In this document: one piece after another, positions 23,055 through 30,956 of the stretch | Numbering within the stretch: position 1 is the stretch's first letter | Layout: each line of letters starts with the position of its first letter | Assembly: GCA_028282745.1 (NCBI GenBank) | Contig: JANQHJ010000007.1 | Coordinates: forward strand, 1 to 39,405 | Reading direction: 5' to 3' | Origin: Sedimentisphaerales bacterium | GTDB lineage: Bacteria > Planctomycetota > Phycisphaerae > Sedimentisphaerales > Anaerobacaceae | Length of the DNA stretch: 39,405 bases | Notes under the pieces: model-generated | What the model saw: only the letters and a program-made list of their open reading frames with translations | Told to the model about the DNA's origin: nothing | Databases searched by the model: none | Program-made: the position numbers and the translations under genes

Positions 23055-24012
23055 AATAAGAATGCGACGAATCAGAGATAATGAAAGATTACGTAAACTC
23101 AGTCTTGAGACTACTCTTGGTGTCAACGACCTGATTTTGCCGTTATTTATAATAGATGGTAAAAATGAAGCTCAGAATATCCCGTCAATGCCGGGAGTTC
23201 AGAGAATAACTGTCGATTTGATCGAGAAGTTCCTGGATAAAACACGGGTTCCTGCGGTGCTTCTATTTGGTGTTCCGGGGCCGGAGAAAAAAAGTAGTTT
23301 GCCAAGCGCCGCATTTGATGATACCGGCTTAATCCCTCGGGCGATACATACTGTTAAGCAAGTACGTCCTGACATAGCTATTATTACTGATATTTGTCTT
23401 TGTGCTTATACAGATCACGGGCATTGCGGGATTGTTGACGCGGGCTCTGTGGACAATGATAAAACATTGCCGCTTTTATCTAAGATGGCATTGACTCATG
23501 CCAGGGCAGGGGCTGATATGGTCGCACCTTCGGCAATGATGGACGGTCAGGTTGCGGCTATCAGGAAGGTTTTGGATAGTCATAATTTCACCGAAACGGC
23601 TATAATGTCATATGCTGCAAAGTTTGCTTCAAGCTTCTACGGCCCTTTTCGCGATGCCGCTAAATCTGCTCCATCATCCGGCGATAGAAGTTCGTACCAA
23701 CTTCCAGCAGGTAATAGACAGGAAGCTATTCGTGATGCTCTGTTAGATGAATCGGAAGGGGCTGATTGGCTAATGGTTAAACCGGCCATGCTTTATCTCG
23801 ATGTCATACAAGAATTGAGACAAAAGACTCATCTGCCAATAGCGGCTTATCAGGTCAGCGGTGAATATGCAATGATAAAATTTGCGTCGAATTCCGGGGC
23901 TTTGGATGAGCGCAAAGTGGTTATGGAGTCACTTATAAGTATCAAACGTGCCGGGGCTAACGCCATTATTACATACTACGCAAAAGAGGCTGCACAATGG
24001 CTGAGCAGTTAA
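23044..24012 (+). CDS. hemB: Porphobilinogen synthase (5-aminolevulinate dehydratase)
   Basis: The 322-residue enzyme joins two 5-aminolevulinate molecules to porphobilinogen. The zinc-type active site is visible as TDICLCAYTDHGHCGIVD, with the three cysteines that bind catalytic zinc in HemB of E. coli. The two active-site lysines lie in SYAAKFASSFYGPFRDAAKS and WLMVKPAMLYLDVI, and AYQVSGEYAMIKFA follows. Length and order match typical HemB. It starts 11 bp inside cobA-hemD and overlaps hemL by 16 bp, so the whole set is translationally coupled. Confidence 0.97.
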   Translation: MFPKIRMRRIRDNERLRKLSLETTLGVNDLILPLFIIDGKNEAQNIPSMPGVQRITVDLIEKFLDKTRVPAVLLFGVPGPEKKSSLPSAAFDDTGLIPRAIHTVKQVRPDIAIITDICLCAYTDHGHCGIVDAGSVDNDKTLPLLSKMALTHARAGADMVAPSAMMDGQVAAIRKVLDSHNFTETAIMSYAAKFASSFYGPFRDAAKSAPSSGDRSSYQLPAGNRQEAIRDALLDESEGADWLMVKPAMLYLDVIQELRQKTHLPIAAYQVSGEYAMIKFASNSGALDERKVVMESLISIKRAGANAIITYYAKEAAQWLSS

Positions 24013-25280
24013 ATATACAATTATATAAAAAAGCAGTGCAATCGATACCTGGGGGTGTGAACAGTCCGGTGCGGGCTTTCAATGCGGTTAGAGGCGAACC
24101 GCTGTTTGTCGATAATGCAAGTGGAGCCTACTTATATGACGCCGACGGGAACAAATACATTGATTATATCCAGTCATGGGGGGCCAATATACTTGGGCAT
24201 GCTCATCCTTTAGTAGTTAATGCAATTCAGAAAGCTGCTGTTAAAGGCACAAACTATGGTCTTTCAACTGTATTAGAAAGTGAACTTGCGGAACTAATAA
24301 AAAAGGCTTTTCCCTCGGTAGAGCTTTTGAGGATGGTGAACTCCGGCACTGAAGCAGTGATGAGTGCTGTCAGATTGGCACGAGGCTATACCGAAAGAGA
24401 TAAAATCATCAAATTCCAAGGCTGCTATCACGGCCATAGTGATTGTCTGTTAGCCAAGGCTGGTTCCGGTTTAACAACATTCGGGATTTCTGATAGTGCA
24501 GGTGTACCTGACTCTATGACTTCAAATACTTTGATAGTGCCGTATAATAACCTTGATGCTGTAAAAGCAGTAGTACAGAAATATGGGGATGATATTGCAT
24601 GTGTGCTTGTAGAGCCAATTGCAGCAAACATGGGAGTAATACCACCGGCAGAAGGATTTCTTGAAGGGTTAAGGCAAATATGTGACTCGATTGATGCGAT
24701 ATTAATTTTCGATGAAGTAATAACAGGATTTCGAATAGCTCTCGGAGGTGCCCAGGAAAAATATGATGTAAAAGCAGACTTGACGACGCTTGGCAAGGTC
24801 ATTGGTGGCGGCCTCCCTGTTGGTGCATTTGGGGGCAGACGAGAAATCATGGAATATTTAGCTCCTGGCGGCCCGGTATATCAAGCGGGTACATTGTCCG
24901 GCAATCCGATTGTAGCCAGCGCCGGAATTGCTGTATTGAAATATCTATTTGAGGAAAATCCATATAATAAAATTGATCGTCTGGCTGAAGTCTTGGAAGA
25001 CAAACTACGAAATGCTTTTAAAAATATCGCCGGGGATACTAGTATAAACCGGGTTGGTTCGATGTTTACGATTTTCTTCTGCAAAGGCCCAGTCACTGAT
25101 TATCTTTCAGCGAAGAATTCAGACACTTCAGAGTACGCTTTATTCTTCACAGCTATGCGGAATTCGGGGATACTCTTTCCTCCTTCTCAATTCGAAGCAT
25201 CTTTTTTATCTACTGCTCATACAACTGATGATATAGAAACCACTGTAAGGGCCTTGGTTAATTGGGATAGAAATGAATAG
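23997..25280 (+). CDS. hemL: Glutamate-1-semialdehyde 2,1-aminomutase
   Basis: The 427-residue PLP enzyme converts glutamate-1-semialdehyde, the product of HemA, to 5-aminolevulinate. Family markers are the N-terminal IPGGVNSPVRAF, MVNSGTEAVMSAVRLARGYT, FQGCYHGHSDCLL, the PLP aspartate segment LIFDEVITGFR, and the Schiff-base lysine in TTLGKVIGGGLPVGAFGG. Length is standard. Together with HemA, HemB, HemC and HemD it completes the C5 route to uroporphyrinogen III within one operon. The ATG lies inside hemB, and a 56-codon frame overlaps its own stop. Confidence 0.97.
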   Translation: MAEQLNIQLYKKAVQSIPGGVNSPVRAFNAVRGEPLFVDNASGAYLYDADGNKYIDYIQSWGANILGHAHPLVVNAIQKAAVKGTNYGLSTVLESELAELIKKAFPSVELLRMVNSGTEAVMSAVRLARGYTERDKIIKFQGCYHGHSDCLLAKAGSGLTTFGISDSAGVPDSMTSNTLIVPYNNLDAVKAVVQKYGDDIACVLVEPIAANMGVIPPAEGFLEGLRQICDSIDAILIFDEVITGFRIALGGAQEKYDVKADLTTLGKVIGGGLPVGAFGGRREIMEYLAPGGPVYQAGTLSGNPIVASAGIAVLKYLFEENPYNKIDRLAEVLEDKLRNAFKNIAGDTSINRVGSMFTIFFCKGPVTDYLSAKNSDTSEYALFFTAMRNSGILFPPSQFEASFLSTAHTTDDIETTVRALVNWDRNE

Positions 25281-25443
25281 CTATTTATACGATGAGAGTA
25301 ACTGGAACGGGATAATCAAACCTCTAAAAACTATAGCGCCATCGGTAGGGCCTTTTCAGGTAGAAAAAACGAAAACCAACTGGAAAAAACTGGAATTTCC
25401 AATAAATCCAAAGATAATAGAAATGCTGATTATGAACAAATAA
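25273..25443 (+). CDS. Small uncharacterised protein (56 aa) at the end of the siroheme operon
   Basis: The ATG at 25273 lies eight bases before the end of hemL, matching the overlap style of the operon. The frame runs 56 codons to TAA at 25441. The product is hydrophilic and basic in the middle, begins MNSYLYDESNWNGIIKP, has no cysteine or histidine and no membrane segment, and ends in IIEMLIMNK. I recognise no family. The sirohydrochlorin ferrochelatase is missing from the operon, but this peptide is too short and lacks the metal-binding His residues to fill that gap. Coupling supports expression; homologs would be needed to be sure. Confidence 0.45.
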   Translation: MNSYLYDESNWNGIIKPLKTIAPSVGPFQVEKTKTNWKKLEFPINPKIIEMLIMNK

Positions 25444-25461
25444 CAGCGATTGATAATAAAT

Positions 25462-25534
<73 letters not shown>

Positions 25535-25541
25535 TTTGTAA

Positions 25542-25619
25542 GCTGAGGTGCTAAAAGAATTTGGAGCAGAGTATAGGCAATACATGAAAGAAGCTAAAAG
25601 GATTTTTCCTAAATTATAG
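25542..25619 (+). pseudogene. C-terminal remnant of an ICMT/PEMT-like membrane methyltransferase
   Basis: Eight bases after tRNA-Arg an open stretch reads AEVLKEFGAEYRQYMKEAKR then IFPKL and TAG. The pattern EFGxEYxxYMKxxKRxxPKL is the usual C-terminus of isoprenylcysteine methyltransferase-like proteins. The codon just before is TAA and no start or upstream domain exists, so only about 25 codons of a decayed gene survive. It may be a scar of a past insertion or deletion beside the tRNA. Confidence 0.6.
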
Positions 25620-25714
25620 GGAGTGTTCAATAAACTGCGTGTATTAATCACTCCGGTTATAGTTCCTCATAAAACTGGGATAGATAAAAGAAAAGCATTT
25701 TCAGGAAATTTAAA

Positions 25715-26332
25715 ATGGAAAAAAACTGGTCTGAACTGTCAAAAGATTTTGATGAACGCCAAAAATATGTAGCTGGTGAGGAAGTAGTTAATTTAATTAC
25801 TGACAAGATTCAAACATTGAAATATCTTGGAGAAGTTTTAGAATTGGGATGCGGCAATGGCTTTTACACACAATTTTTAATAAAATCTGCTTCCCACATA
25901 ACCGCGACAGATATTTCAAAAGACATGGTTACCGTTGCCCTGGAAAAACTGGCGGATTACAAGAATATCAAAGTTGAAATTAAGGATGCGTATAAAACTG
26001 AATATGAAAGCTGCTCTTTTGATACAATTTTTATGGCGAATCTCATCCATGTTGTTGAGCACCCGGACATAATGCTGCAGGAAGCGAAAAGAATTCTTAA
26101 ACCACAGGGCAGATTAATAATTTCTACCTTCACAACTTACGGAATGGATGAGGAGGAAGTAGAAAAGATGATTGAAAGATATCTTAAAGCATTTGGTCAA
26201 CCTCCCAAAAGTGGAAAAAGTTATACTTTGGATTCTTTGAAGGAGTTGTTGGGCTCTTGCGGTTTTAAAATTCAAGAAGCTGAATTAATTGGAGATAAAA
26301 CAAAGTCAATTTTCATAATATCGGCAAAGTAA
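25715..26332 (+). CDS. Class I SAM-dependent methyltransferase (Methyltransf_11 type)
   Basis: The 205-residue protein has the Rossmann methyltransferase motifs in order: motif I VLELGCGNGFYTQFL (residues about 41-55), motif II acidic ITATDISKDMVTVAL, FDTIFMANLIHVVEHPD (motif IV), and LKPQGRLIISTF (motif post-IV). There is no membrane segment. The substrate is unknown; the family methylates small metabolites, quinones and others. An AGGAAATTTAAA stretch upstream provides a modest ribosome site. It is an isolated gene between the tRNA-Arg/remnant region and the U32-family gene, and its A-rich codon use resembles its neighbours only loosely, so acquisition is possible. Confidence 0.88.
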   Translation: MEKNWSELSKDFDERQKYVAGEEVVNLITDKIQTLKYLGEVLELGCGNGFYTQFLIKSASHITATDISKDMVTVALEKLADYKNIKVEIKDAYKTEYESCSFDTIFMANLIHVVEHPDIMLQEAKRILKPQGRLIISTFTTYGMDEEEVEKMIERYLKAFGQPPKSGKSYTLDSLKELLGSCGFKIQEAELIGDKTKSIFIISAK

Positions 26333-26417
26333 ATGAAACCACTGACAATCAAAATAGACGTTTTTTTCGAAATTTTATGTTTTTGCAAGTTTAGTTCATT
26401 TTAATTTGGGAATTTTG

Positions 26418-27617
26418 ATGTGTGAATTATTAGCTCCTGTACGAGATGAGACGTCTTTCTCGGCAGTTTTGAATGCCGGGGCCGATTCTATTTATGTCGG
26501 GCTGGGCACACTTAATATGCGCGTCAATTCCAAAGGCATCGCCCCAAAGATACTCAATGATATTGTGCAACAAGCACATCATAATAATGTCAAGGTTTAT
26601 GTTGCGCTAAATGCTATTGTCTATGACGATGAGCTTGAACTTGTCGATGAACTGCTTGATCAAGTCAAGTCTGCCGGTGCTGATGCTGTTATCTGCTGGG
26701 ACTTTGCAGTGATCAATAAGGCCCGCGAAAAGAATATTCCTATCCATATCTCCACTCAGGCGAATATTTCTAATATCGAATCCGTAAAATTCTTCGAGTC
26801 GCTCGGGGCCAGGCGGGTGGTGTTAGCGAGGGAGCTTTCCTTAGAACAGATCAAGGCTATCAAGACTCAGACTGCGGTAGAGATAGAAACCTTTGTACAT
26901 GGCGCGATGTGTATTTCGGTATCTGGGCGATGTTTTATTTCACAGCATTTATTCGATGCTTCGGCTAATAGAGGTGACTGTTATCAGCCATGCCGGCGAG
27001 AATATACCATAACTGATAAGGACTCCAATAAAACACTGGATGTCGGCAGAAATTATGTGCTCAGTCCTAAAGACATCTGTACCATCGAAATAATGGACAA
27101 GCTCATGGATGCAGGTATCGATTGCTTTAAAATCGAAGGGCGCAGCCGTTCGCCGGAATATATTAAAACTGTCACCGCCGCATATAGAGAGGCTATCGAC
27201 GCAATCAAGACTGGGACCTTTAATAAAGAACTTATTGAAAAGTTGATGGCCGAATTGAAAAGCGTTTATAATCGTGGATTCTCAAAGGGTTTTTATCTTA
27301 ATACTCCAAGCGATAAAGATTTTTCGCAAGTTGAGGGTTCAGCGGCTACTCATAAAAAAGTAATCGTCGGCAGGGTGCTGAATTATTATTCGAAAGTGGG
27401 AGTGGCCTTCGCTTCGATAGAGAGTGCCCCTATTTCTATAAATGATACAATTCAAATCCATGGCCCGACGACCGGCGTGCTCGAATTTCAAATTACAAAC
27501 CTAAGAACGGATGACAAACAGCCGACGCGGAGCCTTGAAAAACAAAAGGGCACTTTCCCATGTCCTTCAAATGTAAGGCTAAATGATGTCATCTATAAGA
27601 TCATCGAAAGTGATTAG
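26418..27617 (+). CDS. U32 family protein (peptidase U32 / RNA hydroxylation TrhP-RlhA group)
   Basis: The ATG at 26418 is chosen since the family begins with a short 'ELLAPA' start, here MCELLAPVRDETSFSAVLNA; the in-frame TTG at 26406 adds only four residues. Further signs are GADSIYVGLGTLNMR, PIHISTQANISNIESVKF, and the family signature ETFVHGAMCISVSGRCFISQ with the cysteine series DCYQPCRREY, and CFKIEGRSRSPEYI. Characterised members (TrhP, RlhA, UbiU/V) are Fe-S proteins for oxygen-independent hydroxylation of RNA or ubiquinone rather than proteases. The 399-residue length is close to TrhP. It converges with the glycyl radical enzyme gene, overlapping by four bases. Confidence 0.9.
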   Translation: MCELLAPVRDETSFSAVLNAGADSIYVGLGTLNMRVNSKGIAPKILNDIVQQAHHNNVKVYVALNAIVYDDELELVDELLDQVKSAGADAVICWDFAVINKAREKNIPIHISTQANISNIESVKFFESLGARRVVLARELSLEQIKAIKTQTAVEIETFVHGAMCISVSGRCFISQHLFDASANRGDCYQPCRREYTITDKDSNKTLDVGRNYVLSPKDICTIEIMDKLMDAGIDCFKIEGRSRSPEYIKTVTAAYREAIDAIKTGTFNKELIEKLMAELKSVYNRGFSKGFYLNTPSDKDFSQVEGSAATHKKVIVGRVLNYYSKVGVAFASIESAPISINDTIQIHGPTTGVLEFQITNLRTDDKQPTRSLEKQKGTFPCPSNVRLNDVIYKIIESD

Positions 27618-29977
27618 AATAACTGCTGCTCGGTACGGGCGATAATTTCATCTTGAAGCTCTTTGCCGACATCGACAAAGTAATCGCTATAACCTGCCAC
27701 GCGGATTATCAGGTCACGGTTTTCTTCCGGCTTTTTCTGGGCGTGTTTGAGTGTCTCAGCCGAGATTACATTGAATTGTACATGATGGCCACCGAGATTG
27801 AAATATGTGCGGATCAGATGGGCTAGTTTTTTGATCCTGTCCTCGTCTTTCAATACCTGAGGATTGAACTTCATGTTCAAAAGCGTTCCGCCTGTCCTGC
27901 AATGGTCGATGCGCGAAGCTGACTTTAAGACAGCTGTTGGACCTTGAATGTCGGCACCTTTTTCCGGCGATATGCCGTCGGACAACGGCATCTTTGCTCT
28001 TCGGCCACTCGGCAGCGCTCCAACAACCGAACCGAAATAAATATGGCACGTTGTTGGCAAAAGATTCACACGGTATTTGCCGCCTTTCGTATTGGGCCGG
28101 CTGTTTAGGTTTTCATAATAAATCTCAAAGATCTGCTCGGTAATAGAATCGGCGTACTCATCGTCGTTACCGTACTTGGGCGTATGATTCAGCAATACGT
28201 TCCTCATCGATTCATAGCCTTTGAAGTTGGCATCCATAGCAGTGAACAGTTCGTCCATCGAATATTTCTTTTTGTCGAAGACATGATATTTGACCGCGGC
28301 TAAGGCATCGGTCACAGAGCCCAGGCCAACACCCTGTATATAAGTTGGATTGTATCTCGCACCGCCATTGTGATAGTCAAGGCCTTTTTCGATGCAGTCA
28401 TTCATGACAAGTGACATGAACGGTGAAGGCATGAAATTGGCATACAGTCGTTCGATTATATTATTGCCCTCTATCTTGAGATCGAGGAAATATTTCATCT
28501 GTTCGGTGTAGGCTTTAAGAAAATCATCAAAGTTTTCGAAGTTACAGGCCTTGCCGGTTCGAGGGCCGATCTGAATACCCGTTTCGGGATCGACACCATT
28601 GAAACATGCCAACTCTAGTATTTTTGCCCAGTTGATATAGCCGGTTAAGGTGCAGCTTTCCTTGCCGAATGCGCTAATTGTAACACAGCCGCTTGGTCCG
28701 CCTGCCAGAGCGTCTTGCATTGATTTACCGTCGTGCAGCATTTCTTTGATGATAACATCTGTATTGAAAACACTCGGTTGGCCGAATCCCTGCTGGACAA
28801 TGTGGCAGGCCTTTACCAAAAAATCAAATGGATTTTTATCGCTGATCTGGATGCAACTGCTCGGTTGTGTAAGATGCATTTCGCCAACCACATCGAGCAT
28901 CATATATGAAAGCTCGTTAACAGCGTCGCTGCCGTCAGGAGCGAGACCGCCAATATTAATAAGAGCAAAATCCGTATAAGTGCCGCTTTGTTCTTCGGTC
29001 ACGCCGACCTTTGGCGGGGCGGGCTGATTATTGAACTTCACCCAGAAGCACTGCAGTAACTCTTTCGCCTGCTTTTTTGTCAGGCTGTTATCGGTGAGCC
29101 CTTTTTTATAGAAGGGCATTAAATGCTGATCGAGCCTGCCGGGATTGAATGAGTCCCAGACGTTAAGTTCGGTTATGACAGATAGATGTACGAACCAGTA
29201 CATCTGCAGCGCTTCATGAAAATTCCTCGGCGCGTTGGCGGGGACATAGTCGCAAACTTCGGCAATATATTTTAGTTCTTTAACTCTATCGGGATCGGTT
29301 TCGATCTCGGCTAATTCCAGGGCTTTCTCTGCATATCTATGGGCATGAGTAATAGTAGCATCGGCTACGATCTCCATGGCTTGATACTCTTGGTCTTTGT
29401 CATAAGCTCCTGGGTCGTTGTAGAAATCAAGCTCAGCACGTTTTTGTGAAATTTGTACTTTAAGGTCAAGCAAGCCTTTGTGATATATCTTGTCGTCGAG
29501 GATAGCATGGCCGGGCGAGCGCTGTTCCATAAACTCAGTGTAAACACCAGCCTCGAATGCCTGGTGCCATTTTTCATTCATGGCGGCGAAGACCTTCTCA
29601 CGCATAGTCTTGCCTGACCAGAACGGTATTATTTTTTCTTCGAATGTTTTGATGACCTGCGGCGCGACATCGTAGCTGGTCTTTTCCCTAGTTGAGAGTA
29701 TGCGCAAATCTTCAGTATCGTGACAGCAAAGCTCCGGGAAGGTCGAAACTGCCTTAGGTGCCGGGCCTCGTTCGCCAACTATCAGTTCACCGTCATTGAT
29801 ACAGATGGTTTTGTTCTCGATAATATATTTAAAGCACAGCGCGCGACAAACAGCGGGCGAAACCTTCATAGCAATCTCGTCCTGGTAGAACTCTGTAACA
29901 AGCTCAGCGCGCTCGGAAGAAATATAAGGCTTGATGCTTACGCTTTGATCTCTAAGCTTTTCTATTCTCTTATTCAT
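27614..29977 (-). CDS. Glycyl radical enzyme of the HypD/PflD-like dehydratase group, with GCVT in place of GCVE
   Basis: The 787-residue protein has both parts of a glycyl radical enzyme. The thiyl cysteine loop is GGPSGCVTISAFGKES (Cys431, Thr433). The C-terminal glycyl radical motif is IRVAGYSDYFVD, with Gly762. From memory, the stretches KYGNDDEYAD, LLPTTCHIYFGSV and ALPSGRR-x6-SDGISPEKGAD most resemble trans-4-hydroxy-L-proline dehydratase (HypD) and its unassigned relatives. In characterised dehydratases the residue two after Cys is a catalytic Glu (GCVE); Thr here argues for another reaction. Substrate is unknown. The gene lies five bases after its activating enzyme gene and is the last of a four-gene minus-strand operon. 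These enzymes are oxygen-sensitive, so they indicate anaerobic life. Confidence 0.9.
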   Translation of the reverse strand: MNKRIEKLRDQSVSIKPYISSERAELVTEFYQDEIAMKVSPAVCRALCFKYIIENKTICINDGELIVGERGPAPKAVSTFPELCCHDTEDLRILSTREKTSYDVAPQVIKTFEEKIIPFWSGKTMREKVFAAMNEKWHQAFEAGVYTEFMEQRSPGHAILDDKIYHKGLLDLKVQISQKRAELDFYNDPGAYDKDQEYQAMEIVADATITHAHRYAEKALELAEIETDPDRVKELKYIAEVCDYVPANAPRNFHEALQMYWFVHLSVITELNVWDSFNPGRLDQHLMPFYKKGLTDNSLTKKQAKELLQCFWVKFNNQPAPPKVGVTEEQSGTYTDFALINIGGLAPDGSDAVNELSYMMLDVVGEMHLTQPSSCIQISDKNPFDFLVKACHIVQQGFGQPSVFNTDVIIKEMLHDGKSMQDALAGGPSGCVTISAFGKESCTLTGYINWAKILELACFNGVDPETGIQIGPRTGKACNFENFDDFLKAYTEQMKYFLDLKIEGNNIIERLYANFMPSPFMSLVMNDCIEKGLDYHNGGARYNPTYIQGVGLGSVTDALAAVKYHVFDKKKYSMDELFTAMDANFKGYESMRNVLLNHTPKYGNDDEYADSITEQIFEIYYENLNSRPNTKGGKYRVNLLPTTCHIYFGSVVGALPSGRRAKMPLSDGISPEKGADIQGPTAVLKSASRIDHCRTGGTLLNMKFNPQVLKDEDRIKKLAHLIRTYFNLGGHHVQFNVISAETLKHAQKKPEENRDLIIRVAGYSDYFVDVGKELQDEIIARTEQQLF

Positions 29978-29982
29978 ATCCG

Positions 29983-30900
29983 TTAATATTCAACTGTTAC
30001 ATTAAGGCCGTATTCTTTACTGTAAATACTGACGATTTCATCTATCTGTTCATCCGTAGGCTGAGTCGTCGTAATTATATGCGTTTCATAAGCTAATCGC
30101 TTGGCTTTTTCCACACCTCCACTGTGATAGAGCAGTAAATTCACAGCCTTGACTCTCTCCAGGCTGCAAATCCACTGAGCCATTTGGCGAAGATTCTCTA
30201 AATCATCATTATAACCGACTATTATTGGAATTCGGATGATAATCGGCAGAATTTTTGCCAATTTTTCGATATTTTCCAGGATTATTTTGTTGTCAACCCC
30301 GGTAAGTTCCCGGTGTTTTTCGGGCTCTATATATTTGATGTCGCACAGAAAAAGATCCACTTTTTGGGCCAGTTCCAGCAGTTTGGCCTGCTCACCAAAG
30401 CAGGTACTGTCAACTGTTACATGCAGTTTTTCTTTATGACACTGATCGACAAGGGCACTTAAAAAATCGAGTTGCATCAACGGCTCTCCGCCGGAGAAAG
30501 TCACACCGCCGCCCGATTGCTCATAGAAAGGGATGTCTTTTCGAACCTCAGCCATGACTTCTTCGACGGTCATTTCCCGGCCGACTATTTCCCTGGCAGA
30601 GACAGGGCAAACGAGTCCGCAATCTCCGCAGCGGACACATTTTTCCGTGTCAGTAATGACATGGCTACCTTCTAAGCTTATAGCTCCCTGCTCACAGGCT
30701 TCGATACACCTTCCGCACACCTGACATCGGCTGATACGCACCGTGGGCTCCGGCCTATGACGGATACTCTCTGGATTATGGCACCAAAGGCAGCGTAACG
30801 GACAACCTTTAAGAAAGACCGTTGTACGGATACCAGGGCCGTCATGGACAGCGTATCTCTTAAAATCAAATACTATACCTGTTATAAGCTCTTTTGACAT
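29983..30900 (-). CDS. Glycyl radical enzyme activating protein (radical SAM)
   Basis: The ATG at 30900 gives a typical N-terminus (MSKELITGIVFDFKRYAVHD); an upstream ATG at 30942 would add 14 residues and cannot be excluded. The radical SAM cluster is FLKGCPLRCLWCHNPES (CxxxCxxC). An insert with two ferredoxin-like clusters follows: CQVCGRCIEAC and CVRCGDCGLVCP. Such an insert is typical of activases of glycerol/choline/hydroxyproline-type glycyl radical enzymes rather than of PflA. Then come GGGVTFSGGEPLMQ and DLFLCDIKYIEPEKHRELTG. It uses SAM to place the radical on Gly762 of the enzyme encoded immediately downstream. Confidence 0.94.
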   Translation of the reverse strand: MSKELITGIVFDFKRYAVHDGPGIRTTVFLKGCPLRCLWCHNPESIRHRPEPTVRISRCQVCGRCIEACEQGAISLEGSHVITDTEKCVRCGDCGLVCPVSAREIVGREMTVEEVMAEVRKDIPFYEQSGGGVTFSGGEPLMQLDFLSALVDQCHKEKLHVTVDSTCFGEQAKLLELAQKVDLFLCDIKYIEPEKHRELTGVDNKIILENIEKLAKILPIIIRIPIIVGYNDDLENLRQMAQWICSLERVKAVNLLLYHSGGVEKAKRLAYETHIITTTQPTDEQIDEIVSIYSKEYGLNVTVEY

Positions 30901-30956
30901 AATAACAGGATACCAAAAACCCCCGGAAAAACCAATCGCCATACTAACCGAACAGC

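Noticed and set aside
28650-28979. Plus-strand 109-codon frame within the glycyl radical enzyme gene
   Set aside because: It is the antisense shadow of a conserved enzyme and encodes no recognisable motif.
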